From: Haloterrigena sp. H1
GTDB taxonomy: Archaea; Halobacteriota; Halobacteria; Halobacteriales; Natrialbaceae
DNA: 64,000 bases
Assembly: GCF_005938085.1 (NCBI RefSeq)
Contig: NZ_SMZK01000001.1
Span: forward strand, 1,736,001-1,800,000
Direction of reading: 5' to 3'
The position numbers were made by a program, and so were the translations under genes. Under the pieces are notes generated by a model. That model saw nothing but the letters and a program-made list of their open reading frames with translations, ran no database searches and was not told the DNA's origin. Positions 18,542 through 27,085 of the stretch are shown one piece after another (within the stretch, counting starts at the first letter, position 1; each line of letters opens with the position of its first letter).

Positions 18542-21500
18542 GTGAGTCGTGCCGACCGGATCGCCGACGTAATTACGACACACTCGATGATCGTCCTGGT
18601 CGTGCTCTTGCTCGTGACCGCCATGGTCGGTGCGGGCGCGACGATGGTCGACGACGAGTCATCGCTCGAGCAGTACGAGACCGATTCTCCGGAAGGGAAC
18701 GCCCTCGAGTTCGCGACGGAAAACTTCGCGAGCGAGGACCAGGAGAACACGACAGCGGTTCAGGTGATCGTCAGGGGTGACGACGTCCTCTCGAAGGAGT
18801 CGTTGCGCTCCTCGCTCGAGTTCCAGCAAGAACTCCGGAACAACGAGTCGATAAACTCGACGCTGGTCGAAGAGGAAGCGATCGTCGGCGTCGAGAACGT
18901 CGTGGCGACGACCGCGATCCGCGAGGAGCAGGCTGACGACCTCTCCGAACGCGCGTCCGAACTGGAAGACCGAAGTGAGGAACTCAACGAGACCGCAGCC
19001 GAACTCGAACAGCGCAGGGCCGACCTCAACCAGACCGCAGCCGAACTCGAAACCCGGAGTGGAGAACTCAACGAGACCGCCGACGACCTCGAGGCGGCGC
19101 TGAACGAGACCGTCGCACTCGAGACGGAGTACGCTGAGCTGAACGCCTCCTACCAGGCCGGCGACCTCTCGGAGACGGAATACGAGCAGCAATCGGCCGC
19201 GCTCGAGGGCCAACTCGATGCGGTGTCCGCGGAGGCAACGGCCGACCTCGACGACGAGCAGTCGGCACGCTTCGCCGCAGCCATGACGAACGCGCGGGAG
19301 ATTCAATCGTCTCTCGTCGACCTCGAACGGGCCAACGAGGCCGGCAATCTCTCCGACGCAGAATACGAGCGGCAGTCGAGTGAACTCGAAGGCCAGCTCG
19401 AGGACGTCTACGCCCAGGGCACGCGCGGTGTCCTCGAGGAAGACTTCGCGCAGCTGGCGGAAGATCGCGAACAGCTCCAAGACGACTTCGAGGAGCTCGA
19501 AGATGACAGCGAACAGCTCCAGGACGACTTCGAAGAACTCGAGGAGGACTTCGAGGACCTCGAAGACGATCGCGAAGACCTCGAAGCAGCCGACCAGCCG
19601 CCACTGGACGAACAGATCGAGCAACTCGACTCGATGAGCGAATCCGAGTACGAGGAGACGCTTACCGACGTCCTCTCGGAAGATAGCGACCGGGGCGGTG
19701 GCTTTGCCCTGCGTCTGATGCCGACATCCTACGAGCCGGAGTCGACCGAGGCCGATGCACGAATGCTGGTCGTGACGCAGTCGACCGCAAGCGGGGACTT
19801 CCAGGGCCCTGGATCGGTCGACGAAGAAATCTCCAACAGCCAACTCGAGCTTCGCGACCTCGCCGACGACCGCGACCAGGAGATGCTCGTCTTCGGGTCG
19901 GGGGTTATCACCGACGAGATCGACCGATCGATGGGCGACAGCTTGGCGATCGTCTCGCCGCTTGCCCTGCTGTTCGTCGTCGTCGCGCTGGTGATCGCCT
20001 ACCGCGATCCGCTCGACATCGTCCTCGGGATTGCGGGCATCGTGGCAGTGCTGCTCTGGACGTTCGGCTTCATGGGCTGGGCAGACATCGCGTTCAACCA
20101 GATGTTCGTCGCCATTCCCGTGCTCCTGATCGGGCTCTCGATCGACTACGCGCTTCACGTCTTTATGCGTCATCGGGAGCAACGCGACGCCGACGAGCAC
20201 GCAGGCGACGAACCGACTGACGTGCGCGGCTCGATGTCCGTCGCCCTCGCCGGCGTCGGCGTCGCGCTCGTCTGGGTGACGGCGACGACCGTCATCGGCT
20301 TCCTCTCGAACCTCGTCAGTCCGATCGGCCCGATCCGCGAGTTCGGCATCGTGAGCGCGTTCGGTATCCTCGCCGCGATGGTCGTCTTCGGCGCGTTGAT
20401 CCCCGCGGCGAAAGTCGAGATCGATTCTCGACTCGAGGCTTACGGGATCGAGCGGCGCAAGCAGGCGTTCGGCACCGGCGGCGGTCGACTCGCAGACGTA
20501 CTTTCCGTGGGGGCGACCATTGCCCGGAAAGCCCCGCTGGTGGTGCTCCTCGTGACGCTGGTGGTGACCGCAGGCGGCGTCTACGGTGCGACCCAGGTCG
20601 ATACCAGCTTCGATCAAGAGGACTTCCTTGCGGATAGCCCGCCCGCCTGGACGCAGGACCTGCCGGAACCGTTCCAGCCCGGCGAGTACAGCGCGAAATC
20701 CGACCTCGAGTACGTTAACGAACACTTCCAGCGCCAGGACTCTCAGGCGCAACTACTCGTCAGGGGTGATATAACCCACGACGAGACGCTCGAACGGGTA
20801 GAAAGCGCCCAGGACGACGCGACCGACAGCGACGTGGCATACGAGCTGGCAAGCGGCGAGGCCGACGTTCGCAGCCCGCTGTCGACCATGGAGCAGGTCG
20901 CAGCCGAGAACGAATCGTTCGACGAGTCGTTCACTGAGTCGGACACCGACGATGACGGTGTTCCCGACGAGAACCTCGAGGCGCTGTACGACGACCTCTA
21001 CGAGGCCGATTCCGAAGCCGCGAGCAACGTACTCTACCGTTCCGACGGTGAGTACGAGGCCCTCCGGCTGGTCGTCTCGATCGAGGGCGACGCCTCGACT
21101 GGCGAGACGACCGAGGAAATGCGCGCGATCGCGGCGGACTTCGACGACGACGGTGATCGCTGGTCTGTGGTGGCGACCGGCGATCCGATCGTCAACCACG
21201 TCGTCGAGCAGGACCTGCTCGATACCGTCCTCGAGAGCCTGTTGATCACGCTCGTGGCCGTCTTCGTCTTCCTGACGCTGGCCTACTGGCTGACCGGCAA
21301 CAGCGCGACCCTGGGTGCGGTAACTCTGCTCCCAGTTGCGCTCGCAGTCAGCTGGATCCTCGGGACGATGTACCTGATCGGGATGCCCTTTAACGTCCTG
21401 ACGGGGATGATCACCAGTCTGACGATCGGGCTCGGCGTCGCCTACAGTATCCACATCAGCGCCCGATACACGCTCGAGCTCGAGCGCCAGGGCTCGGTCT

Positions 21501-21805
21501 GGGACGCCATGCACACCACGGTAACGGGCACCGGCGGTGCCCTGCTCGGCAGCGCGGCGACCACCGTCGGCGGGTTCGGCGTCCTCGCCTTTGCCATCTT
21601 GCCCGTCCTCGAGCAGTTCGGGATCATCACCGCGCTGACGATCATCTACGCGTTCGTCGCGAGCGTGCTCGTCCTGCCGACCCTGCTCGTCCTCTGGACG
21701 CGGTACTTCGGCCCCGACGTCCCCTTCGAGTCGCCCGCGGCCACGGGTGCGTCCCCCGCTAGCGACGGCGGCCGCCCCGACGACGATACTGGTGACGACC
21801 GATGA
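18542..21805 (+). CDS. MMPL/RND-family membrane exporter with long external coiled coil
   Basis: A 1087-residue RND-superfamily protein. TM1 (about residues 12-35) is followed by a roughly 420-residue external domain, then five helices with the sterol-sensing/MMPL pattern (GLSIDYALHVFMRHREQ). A second half repeats the plan with TM7, a shorter external domain and GLGVAYSIHISARYTLE. Residues about 125-370 of the first loop are predicted coiled coil with repeated ELNETAAELEQR- and EQLQDDFEELED-like segments, much longer than usual. Such pumps use ion gradients to export lipids or hydrophobic compounds. The start is taken as GTG 18542; GTG 18527 is the alternative. The stop overlaps the TrmB gene (ATGA). 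Confidence 0.85.
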   Translation: MSRADRIADVITTHSMIVLVVLLLVTAMVGAGATMVDDESSLEQYETDSPEGNALEFATENFASEDQENTTAVQVIVRGDDVLSKESLRSSLEFQQELRNNESINSTLVEEEAIVGVENVVATTAIREEQADDLSERASELEDRSEELNETAAELEQRRADLNQTAAELETRSGELNETADDLEAALNETVALETEYAELNASYQAGDLSETEYEQQSAALEGQLDAVSAEATADLDDEQSARFAAAMTNAREIQSSLVDLERANEAGNLSDAEYERQSSELEGQLEDVYAQGTRGVLEEDFAQLAEDREQLQDDFEELEDDSEQLQDDFEELEEDFEDLEDDREDLEAADQPPLDEQIEQLDSMSESEYEETLTDVLSEDSDRGGGFALRLMPTSYEPESTEADARMLVVTQSTASGDFQGPGSVDEEISNSQLELRDLADDRDQEMLVFGSGVITDEIDRSMGDSLAIVSPLALLFVVVALVIAYRDPLDIVLGIAGIVAVLLWTFGFMGWADIAFNQMFVAIPVLLIGLSIDYALHVFMRHREQRDADEHAGDEPTDVRGSMSVALAGVGVALVWVTATTVIGFLSNLVSPIGPIREFGIVSAFGILAAMVVFGALIPAAKVEIDSRLEAYGIERRKQAFGTGGGRLADVLSVGATIARKAPLVVLLVTLVVTAGGVYGATQVDTSFDQEDFLADSPPAWTQDLPEPFQPGEYSAKSDLEYVNEHFQRQDSQAQLLVRGDITHDETLERVESAQDDATDSDVAYELASGEADVRSPLSTMEQVAAENESFDESFTESDTDDDGVPDENLEALYDDLYEADSEAASNVLYRSDGEYEALRLVVSIEGDASTGETTEEMRAIAADFDDDGDRWSVVATGDPIVNHVVEQDLLDTVLESLLITLVAVFVFLTLAYWLTGNSATLGAVTLLPVALAVSWILGTMYLIGMPFNVLTGMITSLTIGLGVAYSIHISARYTLELERQGSVWDAMHTTVTGTGGALLGSAATTVGGFGVLAFAILPVLEQFGIITALTIIYAFVASVLVLPTLLVLWTRYFGPDVPFESPAATGASPASDGGRPDDDTGDDR

Positions 21806-22575
21806 CCGACGACGAGCGCGAGGGCGAGAGCGAGAGCGGGGCCCTCGCAGCCTTCGAACGGCTCGGGCTCACGACTTACGAGGCAAAGGTATTCATCGGA
21901 CTCCACCGTATCGGCTCGGGCACTGCCCGGGACGTCTCCCAGGTCGTCGACGTCCCACGATCACAGGTGTACGGCGTCGCCGAGCGCCTTGAGGAGCGGG
22001 GCTTACTCGAGGTCCAACAGTCGAATCCGATCCGGTACCGGCCGGTCAGCACCGACGAGGCGCGCGAGCTGCTTCGTGACCGGTTCGAACACGAACAAGA
22101 CCAGGCCTTCGAGTACGTCGAAACCGTCAAACGCGAGTCTGCAGGCGAGGAGACCCAAGAAGACATCTGGACGGTTCGCGGCCGCGACCGGGTCGACGAC
22201 CGTACCGTCGATATCCTCTCGCAGGCGGACGAGCGGCTCGTCTTCGGAACCCGGCTCCCGGAACTCGTCACCGACGCGATCGAACGAACCCTGACGGAGC
22301 GCGCCGCAGCTGGCGTCACGGTCGTCGTCGTGAGCCGAACGGCGGCAGTCCGAAATCGGTTTGCAGATCTCGATGTCGTGACCGTCGAGAACCTCCCTGA
22401 CCACCGGGCGGACGACCAACGGTCGGGTCGGATCGTCATCGCCGATGACGATAGCATCCTCCTGAGTGTCGTCGGTGACGAGGGCAGCGAGACCGCAATC
22501 TGGAGTTCGGGCTCGCTGTTTGCGTCCGTCTTGATCCAGCTGCTCGAAGCCAGCGACGAACTGCAACTCGAGTAA
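21802..22575 (+). CDS. TrmB-family transcriptional regulator
   Basis: A 257-residue regulator. The N-terminal TrmB winged helix reads LGLTTYEAKVFIGLHRIGSG, then SQVVDVPRSQVYGVAERLEERGLLE. A short coiled linker (about residues 85-110) leads to a C-terminal PLD-like sensory domain (RVDDRTVDILSQADERLVFGT and later WSSGSLFASVLIQLLE) as in many archaeal TrmB proteins. Its ATG overlaps the exporter stop by 4 bp, so the pump and regulator form one unit. Local control of efflux in response to a bound compound is the natural inference; the ligand is unknown. Confidence 0.88.
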   Translation: MTDDEREGESESGALAAFERLGLTTYEAKVFIGLHRIGSGTARDVSQVVDVPRSQVYGVAERLEERGLLEVQQSNPIRYRPVSTDEARELLRDRFEHEQDQAFEYVETVKRESAGEETQEDIWTVRGRDRVDDRTVDILSQADERLVFGTRLPELVTDAIERTLTERAAAGVTVVVVSRTAAVRNRFADLDVVTVENLPDHRADDQRSGRIVIADDDSILLSVVGDEGSETAIWSSGSLFASVLIQLLEASDELQLE

Positions 22576-22601
22576 CCCGAAACCGCGCCGGCGGCAGCCG
22601 G

Positions 22602-23669
22602 CTACTCGAGGCGATAGCGCAACAGCGCCGCGATCCCGCCGAGATTGGCGAGTTGCTGGCCGGGCGGGAACTCGCTCGAGAAGACCGTCACGTCGCCGCC
22701 TTTCTGTTCGGTCGTTCGGACGATGTCGTCGATGTCGATGGCCCACTCGCCGTCGGGCCCGCGTTCCTTCCGGAGTCGATCGTCGAGGACGAGCAGGCGA
22801 TCGATCGCGCCGAACTCGGCGGCTTTTTCGACCTGTTCCGGACCGTAGGCCGCCTTCGCGCCCTCTGCCATGCGTCGAGTGAGTTCGTCGATGTACTCGG
22901 CCTCGCTTTCGATGCGAGTTTCCTCCTGGACGTCGGCGACGGCCCCGCGTTTCAGGACCTCGTGGACGCCGCGGTCGCCGACCGCCGCCGTATCGACCAT
23001 CGTGATCAGATCCGCGACTTCGGGCTCGTTGTCCTCCAAGTACTTGTAGGCGTCCTGTTTCGTAAAGCCGGGACCGGCGAGGATGATCGCGTCGACCTCG
23101 AGTCGCTTGAGCACGTTCCCGAGTTCCGCAAACAGCTCCGAGCGCTCGCGGGCGTATTCTCCCTTGCCGGTCGGGCCGGTAAGCGTCGCCCGCTCTTCGG
23201 TGCCGTACTGGGCGACGGTGTGGACGTGGGCCTGCCCTTCTTCGACGGTCGCGATCGCGACATCGGGATTTTCGGTGGCTTCCTCGGCCTCCTCGAGACG
23301 GGCCTTCTGATCCGGTTTGAACCGCTTCTCGATGGAGAGTTCTTCGCGCGTCTCGACGTTCAGGGTGTGGTGAAAGCCGAGTTGGTCCTCGCGCGAGCAG
23401 GCGACGATCTCGCCGCCGACCCGCAGGCGGTTGGCGAACTTGTGGAACTCGATGTCCTCGACGGCGATCGCGACCCACATGTGTTCGCGCTCGCCACCGG
23501 TATCGCGCATCTGGTCGTCGTTGCGCTGGATCCGCCGAGTCGTATCGCCTGCGACGCGGTCGCCGGGCTCTAAGACGTACTGCAGGTGCCAGAGATCGTC
23601 GACGCTCTCGGGGACGACGGTGACCCGTTCGCGGCCGCCCTCGACCTGCTCCCGGTCTTTGATCTGCAT
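22602..23669 (-). CDS. pelA: mRNA surveillance protein pelota (Dom34)
   Basis: The archaeal Dom34/pelota ribosome-rescue factor, 355 residues. The N-terminal Sm-like domain begins [34 protein letters not shown] and includes [13 protein letters not shown]. The central domain has the eRF1-like core without a GGQ loop, and the C-terminal domain ends with [29 protein letters not shown]. With aEF1A (or aABCE1 for recycling) it splits ribosomes stalled on truncated or damaged mRNA. It lies alone on the minus strand; RqcH, which handles the resulting stalled chains, is about 4 kb away in this window. Confidence 0.95.
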   Translation of the reverse strand: MQIKDREQVEGGRERVTVVPESVDDLWHLQYVLEPGDRVAGDTTRRIQRNDDQMRDTGGEREHMWVAIAVEDIEFHKFANRLRVGGEIVACSREDQLGFHHTLNVETREELSIEKRFKPDQKARLEEAEEATENPDVAIATVEEGQAHVHTVAQYGTEERATLTGPTGKGEYARERSELFAELGNVLKRLEVDAIILAGPGFTKQDAYKYLEDNEPEVADLITMVDTAAVGDRGVHEVLKRGAVADVQEETRIESEAEYIDELTRRMAEGAKAAYGPEQVEKAAEFGAIDRLLVLDDRLRKERGPDGEWAIDIDDIVRTTEQKGGDVTVFSSEFPPGQQLANLGGIAALLRYRLE

Positions 23670-23842
23670 GGCCGTGGGTTTGCGCGGCCGCGGTAAGTGG
23701 ACTGCGATCGGTGGTCCTCTCCGTGGGTTCGGCGGGCTGCTCAGTGATCGTGCCCGTTAGCCGGTCATGGAGGACTGCTGGACTCGTTCGATCCCCGTGC
23801 CAGCAGCGTATTACGATCTCGACGTATCGAACTAACGAAACG

Positions 23843-23850
23843 TAATTTAA
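23843..23850 (+). promoter_or_regulatory. Candidate TATA box of the MFS gene
   Basis: TAATTTAA is centred about 26 bp before the ATG at 23873, fitting a leaderless transcript. Confidence 0.45.
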
Positions 23851-23872
23851 CGCGCTCGCCAATCCCGATGTA

Positions 23873-25114
23873 ATGGCTCGGCTCGCTTCGGCCCGCTGGC
23901 GCGACTTTGCCCGTCGAAGCGTCCTGAAATACTATCTCTACAAATCGACCAAAGCGGTCGAGTTCTATCGGCCGATCATGTACCTCTTCTTTCTTGCACA
24001 GGGACTCTCCTTCACCCAGATTGCCGTCCTCGAGGCGATCTACAACCTGACAACACTGGTCGGCGAGATTCCGACTGGGTACATCGGCGACCGCGTTGGT
24101 CGCCGAAACAGCCTCCTCATCGGGACCACACTGATCGCCGGAACGCTGCTCGGAATCGGCCTCGCTGAGTCGTTTCTCACGTTGGCCGTCCTCTACGTCT
24201 GCTGGTCGCTAGGGTACAATTTCCGATCGGGGAGCGAGGACGCGTGGCTCTACGATACGCTCACCGACGACCTCTCCGAAAGCGAGTTCGCCACCGTCAG
24301 CGGGCGGGGTGAATCCGCCGCGCTGGCGGTCGGCGCTGGTGCAGCCATCGTTGGTGGGTATCTCGGCAGTATCGATCTCTCGTACCCGTGGTTCGTCGCG
24401 GCCGCCGTGACCGGACTCGGCGCGGTCGTTTTGCTGACCCTCGAGGAACCAGCAACGTACAAGCAGACGGACACCGACGAGTTGAGCTTCCGTCGGACCG
24501 TCGGAATCGTCACGGATGCCCTCTCCCAACGGAATCTCAGGGCGTTCATCCTCTACTATTACGTTCTCTACGCCGCTGTCACGTATCTCGTGTTCGTCTT
24601 TCTTCAGCCGATATTCGAGACCGTCGTCGTTGATCTCGGTGTCTCCCCGTCGCGAGTCGAATCCCTACTCGGCTGGTTCTATGCCGCGTACAGCCTCGTT
24701 GGGGCAGTGCTCAGCTATTTCACCGGCGCAATCAAGGACCACCTGGGCGTCCGAACGTGGTTCCTCGTCCTGCCGTTTCTCGTCGGGACGGCACTGGTAG
24801 GGATGTACTTCGTCCCCATCCTCGCACTCCCGACGTTCCTGGTCGCTCGAGGGCTCTCTGATGTGACGCGTTCGTTCGCCGGACAGTACGTCAACGACCG
24901 AATCGGCTCACTCGGTCGGGCCACCGTCCTGAGCGCGATGGCGATGGTCAGCGGGCTGGCTGTCGTTCCGTTCCAGCTCGGCAGTGGCGTCGTCTCCGAT
25001 TCCGTCTCGCCGCTCTTTGCGTTGGCTGTCGCAGGAATCGCGCTCATCGGTGGCTCAGCCGCGATCCTCGTCTGGGAGATTCCAGTAACGACGGCCGAGG
25101 AGCAGTTTGACTGA
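23873..25114 (+). CDS. MFS transporter
   Basis: A 413-residue major facilitator protein with 12 predicted helices. The loop 2-3 signature is visible as GYIGDRVGRRNSLLIGT, and a central cytoplasmic loop around LEEPATYKQTDTDELSFRR separates the two six-helix bundles. The N-terminal sequence VLKYYLYKSTKAVEFYRPIMYLFFLAQGLSFTQI is typical of a haloarchaeal/bacterial MFS group of unknown substrate. No enzymatic neighbour suggests the cargo. A TATA element at the correct distance supports the chosen start. Confidence 0.85.
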   Translation: MARLASARWRDFARRSVLKYYLYKSTKAVEFYRPIMYLFFLAQGLSFTQIAVLEAIYNLTTLVGEIPTGYIGDRVGRRNSLLIGTTLIAGTLLGIGLAESFLTLAVLYVCWSLGYNFRSGSEDAWLYDTLTDDLSESEFATVSGRGESAALAVGAGAAIVGGYLGSIDLSYPWFVAAAVTGLGAVVLLTLEEPATYKQTDTDELSFRRTVGIVTDALSQRNLRAFILYYYVLYAAVTYLVFVFLQPIFETVVVDLGVSPSRVESLLGWFYAAYSLVGAVLSYFTGAIKDHLGVRTWFLVLPFLVGTALVGMYFVPILALPTFLVARGLSDVTRSFAGQYVNDRIGSLGRATVLSAMAMVSGLAVVPFQLGSGVVSDSVSPLFALAVAGIALIGGSAAILVWEIPVTTAEEQFD

Positions 25115-25239
25115 TCGCATTTCGGTGCTGCGCCCTGTCCGCTGGCGTTCGATCAGCGATCCACGATAGTCACGATATTTGCAAACTATTGACATAGGTA
25201 GGGCATGACACTATTGACGTCGCACGCGTTCGTCAGAGT

Positions 25240-25866
25240 ATGAACGCTGGATACACAGCGCGGCTCGAAGACTTCGGTACGCGCTCGCTCATGACACACG
25301 CCATCATGGCACTGGCATTTCTCGGGGCCATGGTCGCAGGGCTGTTCGTCGACGGACAGATCGGACTCGTCTCGTTCGTCGCATTTCTCAACTTCACCGC
25401 CGGTGTGTGGATCGCACAGTCGATTCACTCCCTCGGAAACGCACAGACCGACGATTCGTACACCGGCATCCTGGGCGTTCTGACAGTGCTGATCGATAAG
25501 AGCGGCGAGAAGCGCTACCACGGGCTCGATACCGGTCGGCTCGCCCGCTTGCTCACGTTGATCGCGCTCGTGACGTCCGTTTCGCTGTTCGTCGCCGGGG
25601 AGGTCCTCTCCGGCGTCCTGGCTCCAGTCGGGACCGTCGCGATCGCTGCCGTCGCCCTCGTGACTGCGATGGTCGGGTTCCTGATCGCCATGAGCTCGGC
25701 GTACGATGAGTCCGAGCGCAAGCGGACCCAAGGGATCGACCGCGGCCGTGACCGCACCGAAGCGGGGGACCCCAGCCAGCCGACTATCGAACTCGAGGAC
25801 GGAACTGACATCGAGATCTCGGTTCGCGAGTCACACGTCGATGAACCGGCGACCGAGTCCCGATAG
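25240..25866 (+). CDS. Membrane protein of unknown function (DUF599-like layout)
   Basis: A 208-residue protein with four hydrophobic helices (about residues 18-38, 43-65, 103-122, 127-150) and a charged cytoplasmic tail (ERKRTQGIDRGRDRTEAG...). The sequence SFVAFLNFTAGVWIAQSIHSLGN resembles the region of DUF599/DUF2391-like membrane proteins, but I cannot assign a family with confidence. A direct repeat ACTATTGAC occurs twice in the 55 bp before the gene. Confidence 0.6.
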   Translation: MNAGYTARLEDFGTRSLMTHAIMALAFLGAMVAGLFVDGQIGLVSFVAFLNFTAGVWIAQSIHSLGNAQTDDSYTGILGVLTVLIDKSGEKRYHGLDTGRLARLLTLIALVTSVSLFVAGEVLSGVLAPVGTVAIAAVALVTAMVGFLIAMSSAYDESERKRTQGIDRGRDRTEAGDPSQPTIELEDGTDIEISVRESHVDEPATESR

Positions 25867-26133
25867 CCGTCCAGTTGGAATACCTCCTGCCGTCGCTCGA
25901 GCGAGGCGACTCGGAACTCGCTCCAAACCGAGGTGTCCGTTCGAGCGACACTCGAGTGTGCTGGTGAACCCGGTCGATATCGCGGCCCCGTTGTGAGGTT
26001 CGATCGCCGAGACGCGGCGTGAGAGTATCGATGTGGCGCGGAGCCTGAGAGTCGATCCCGCTCGGAGGTTGCTAGCTTTATGATGGTGACCGGTGGCTCG
26101 GATACGTGAGGGTCGAACCGAGGCAGATACACA

Positions 26134-26706
26134 ATGACAGACTCGAGCACGGAGTTCACGGCGTCAGTCCGGATCGAGGTGTTCCTTCGGGCACACACGT
26201 CCCCAGCTGTCGTGGAGTCGCTCAGCGACCTCGTCGCGCGCGCACGCCGTCTCGAGGATGCGCTCGACGCCGCCGTCCACGTCGAGACGTGGACAGCGGT
26301 ACGACCCGCACTCGAAGAGCTCAGCGATTCCGGGTCGTCGATAACGGGGACCGTCGAGGCGTTCCAATCGTGGGCCGACCGGGAAGGCTACGATCTCGAG
26401 CCGGCGTTCGACTGGCGCGAAACGTCCTCGGTGATCGGGAATCGGGCTGCCGAAGTTCGTGTCCCGACTGCGTGCGTCGCCGTCTACACGGACGGTGACC
26501 TCCAGTGTGTCGCCCCCTGTAGCGACGGCGACTGTAGCTACACCGTCATGGACTGCCTCGCCAAACTCGAGGAGGGCGTCATCGAACCCGAGCCGTTCGA
26601 CACACGAAAGCAGGACGACGGCTCGCGTCGTCCATCCGACAGCGACGAGCCCGACGAGCCCGCCGAGAACGCCGAGCGATACGCTCGAGCGGAGGAACTC
26701 GAGTAG
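26134..26706 (+). CDS. Haloarchaeal HTH-domain protein (HTH_63-like)
   Basis: A 190-residue acidic protein. The start VRIEVFLRAHTSPAVVESLSDLVARARRLE and HVETWTAVRPAL match the pattern of a haloarchaeal family annotated as HTH_63, with a short N-terminal helix bundle, then a central part containing four Cys in CVAPCSDGDCSYTVMDC, and an acidic low-complexity tail. The cysteine cluster could bind a metal or form a redox switch; this is inference. It is an isolated gene between a membrane protein and a convergent small ORF. Confidence 0.55.
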   Translation: MTDSSTEFTASVRIEVFLRAHTSPAVVESLSDLVARARRLEDALDAAVHVETWTAVRPALEELSDSGSSITGTVEAFQSWADREGYDLEPAFDWRETSSVIGNRAAEVRVPTACVAVYTDGDLQCVAPCSDGDCSYTVMDCLAKLEEGVIEPEPFDTRKQDDGSRRPSDSDEPDEPAENAERYARAEELE

Positions 26707-26735
26707 TGGCCGCGTTCGAACGCCTGCACGAGCCG

Positions 26736-26978
26736 TCAGTGGGAACCGGACTCGGTCGGCGCGTCCGAGCGCTCCTCAGTGCTGGCGTCGCGACCGTCGC
26801 TATCGGTCGGCGTCGGTTCAGTGCGCTCCGTCCGCTGTGATTGTGTGCTGGGGCCGAGTGCCAGAAACACGACGAAGCCGATTATAACCACCATTGCGGC
26901 GACGCCGACCCAGCCGACGATGGTAACGACATCGGGTCCGCCGAATACGGCAGGAACGAGCACCTCGAGCAGTGGCAT
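26736..26978 (-). CDS. Small single-TM protein
   Basis: An 80-residue protein from ATG 26978 (MPLLEVLVPAVFGGPD). One strong membrane helix (IVGWVGVAAMVVIIGFVVFLALG) is followed by a hydrophilic, Thr/Ser/Asp-rich tail. Similar small membrane anchors are common in haloarchaea. It lies 107 bp upstream of RqcH on the same strand but shows no functional motif. Confidence 0.5.
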   Translation of the reverse strand: MPLLEVLVPAVFGGPDVVTIVGWVGVAAMVVIIGFVVFLALGPSTQSQRTERTEPTPTDSDGRDASTEERSDAPTESGSH

Positions 26979-27085
26979 CGACTGCTTTTCTCGCTGACTG
27001 CCGATCAGTGTTGACCCGTCTATTTCGTGGTCAATGTCGATCCCCACCTGCGTGCCCGCAATCGGACCCGGGGTAGCAGCCCGGC

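Noticed and set aside
18959..19600. Repeated short units in the MMPL gene considered as a CRISPR or tandem DNA repeat
   Set aside because: They are in-frame heptad-type protein repeats with variable DNA, no spacers.
18659..20752. 697-codon open frame antisense to the MMPL gene
   Set aside because: A GC-rich shadow of the coiled-coil region; its product is Leu/Val/Glu-biased without domains, and the sense frame has clear RND signatures.
22003..23862. 619-codon minus-strand frame overlapping TrmB and pelota
   Set aside because: Very Arg-rich product; it is a shifted reading of pelota plus antisense of TrmB.
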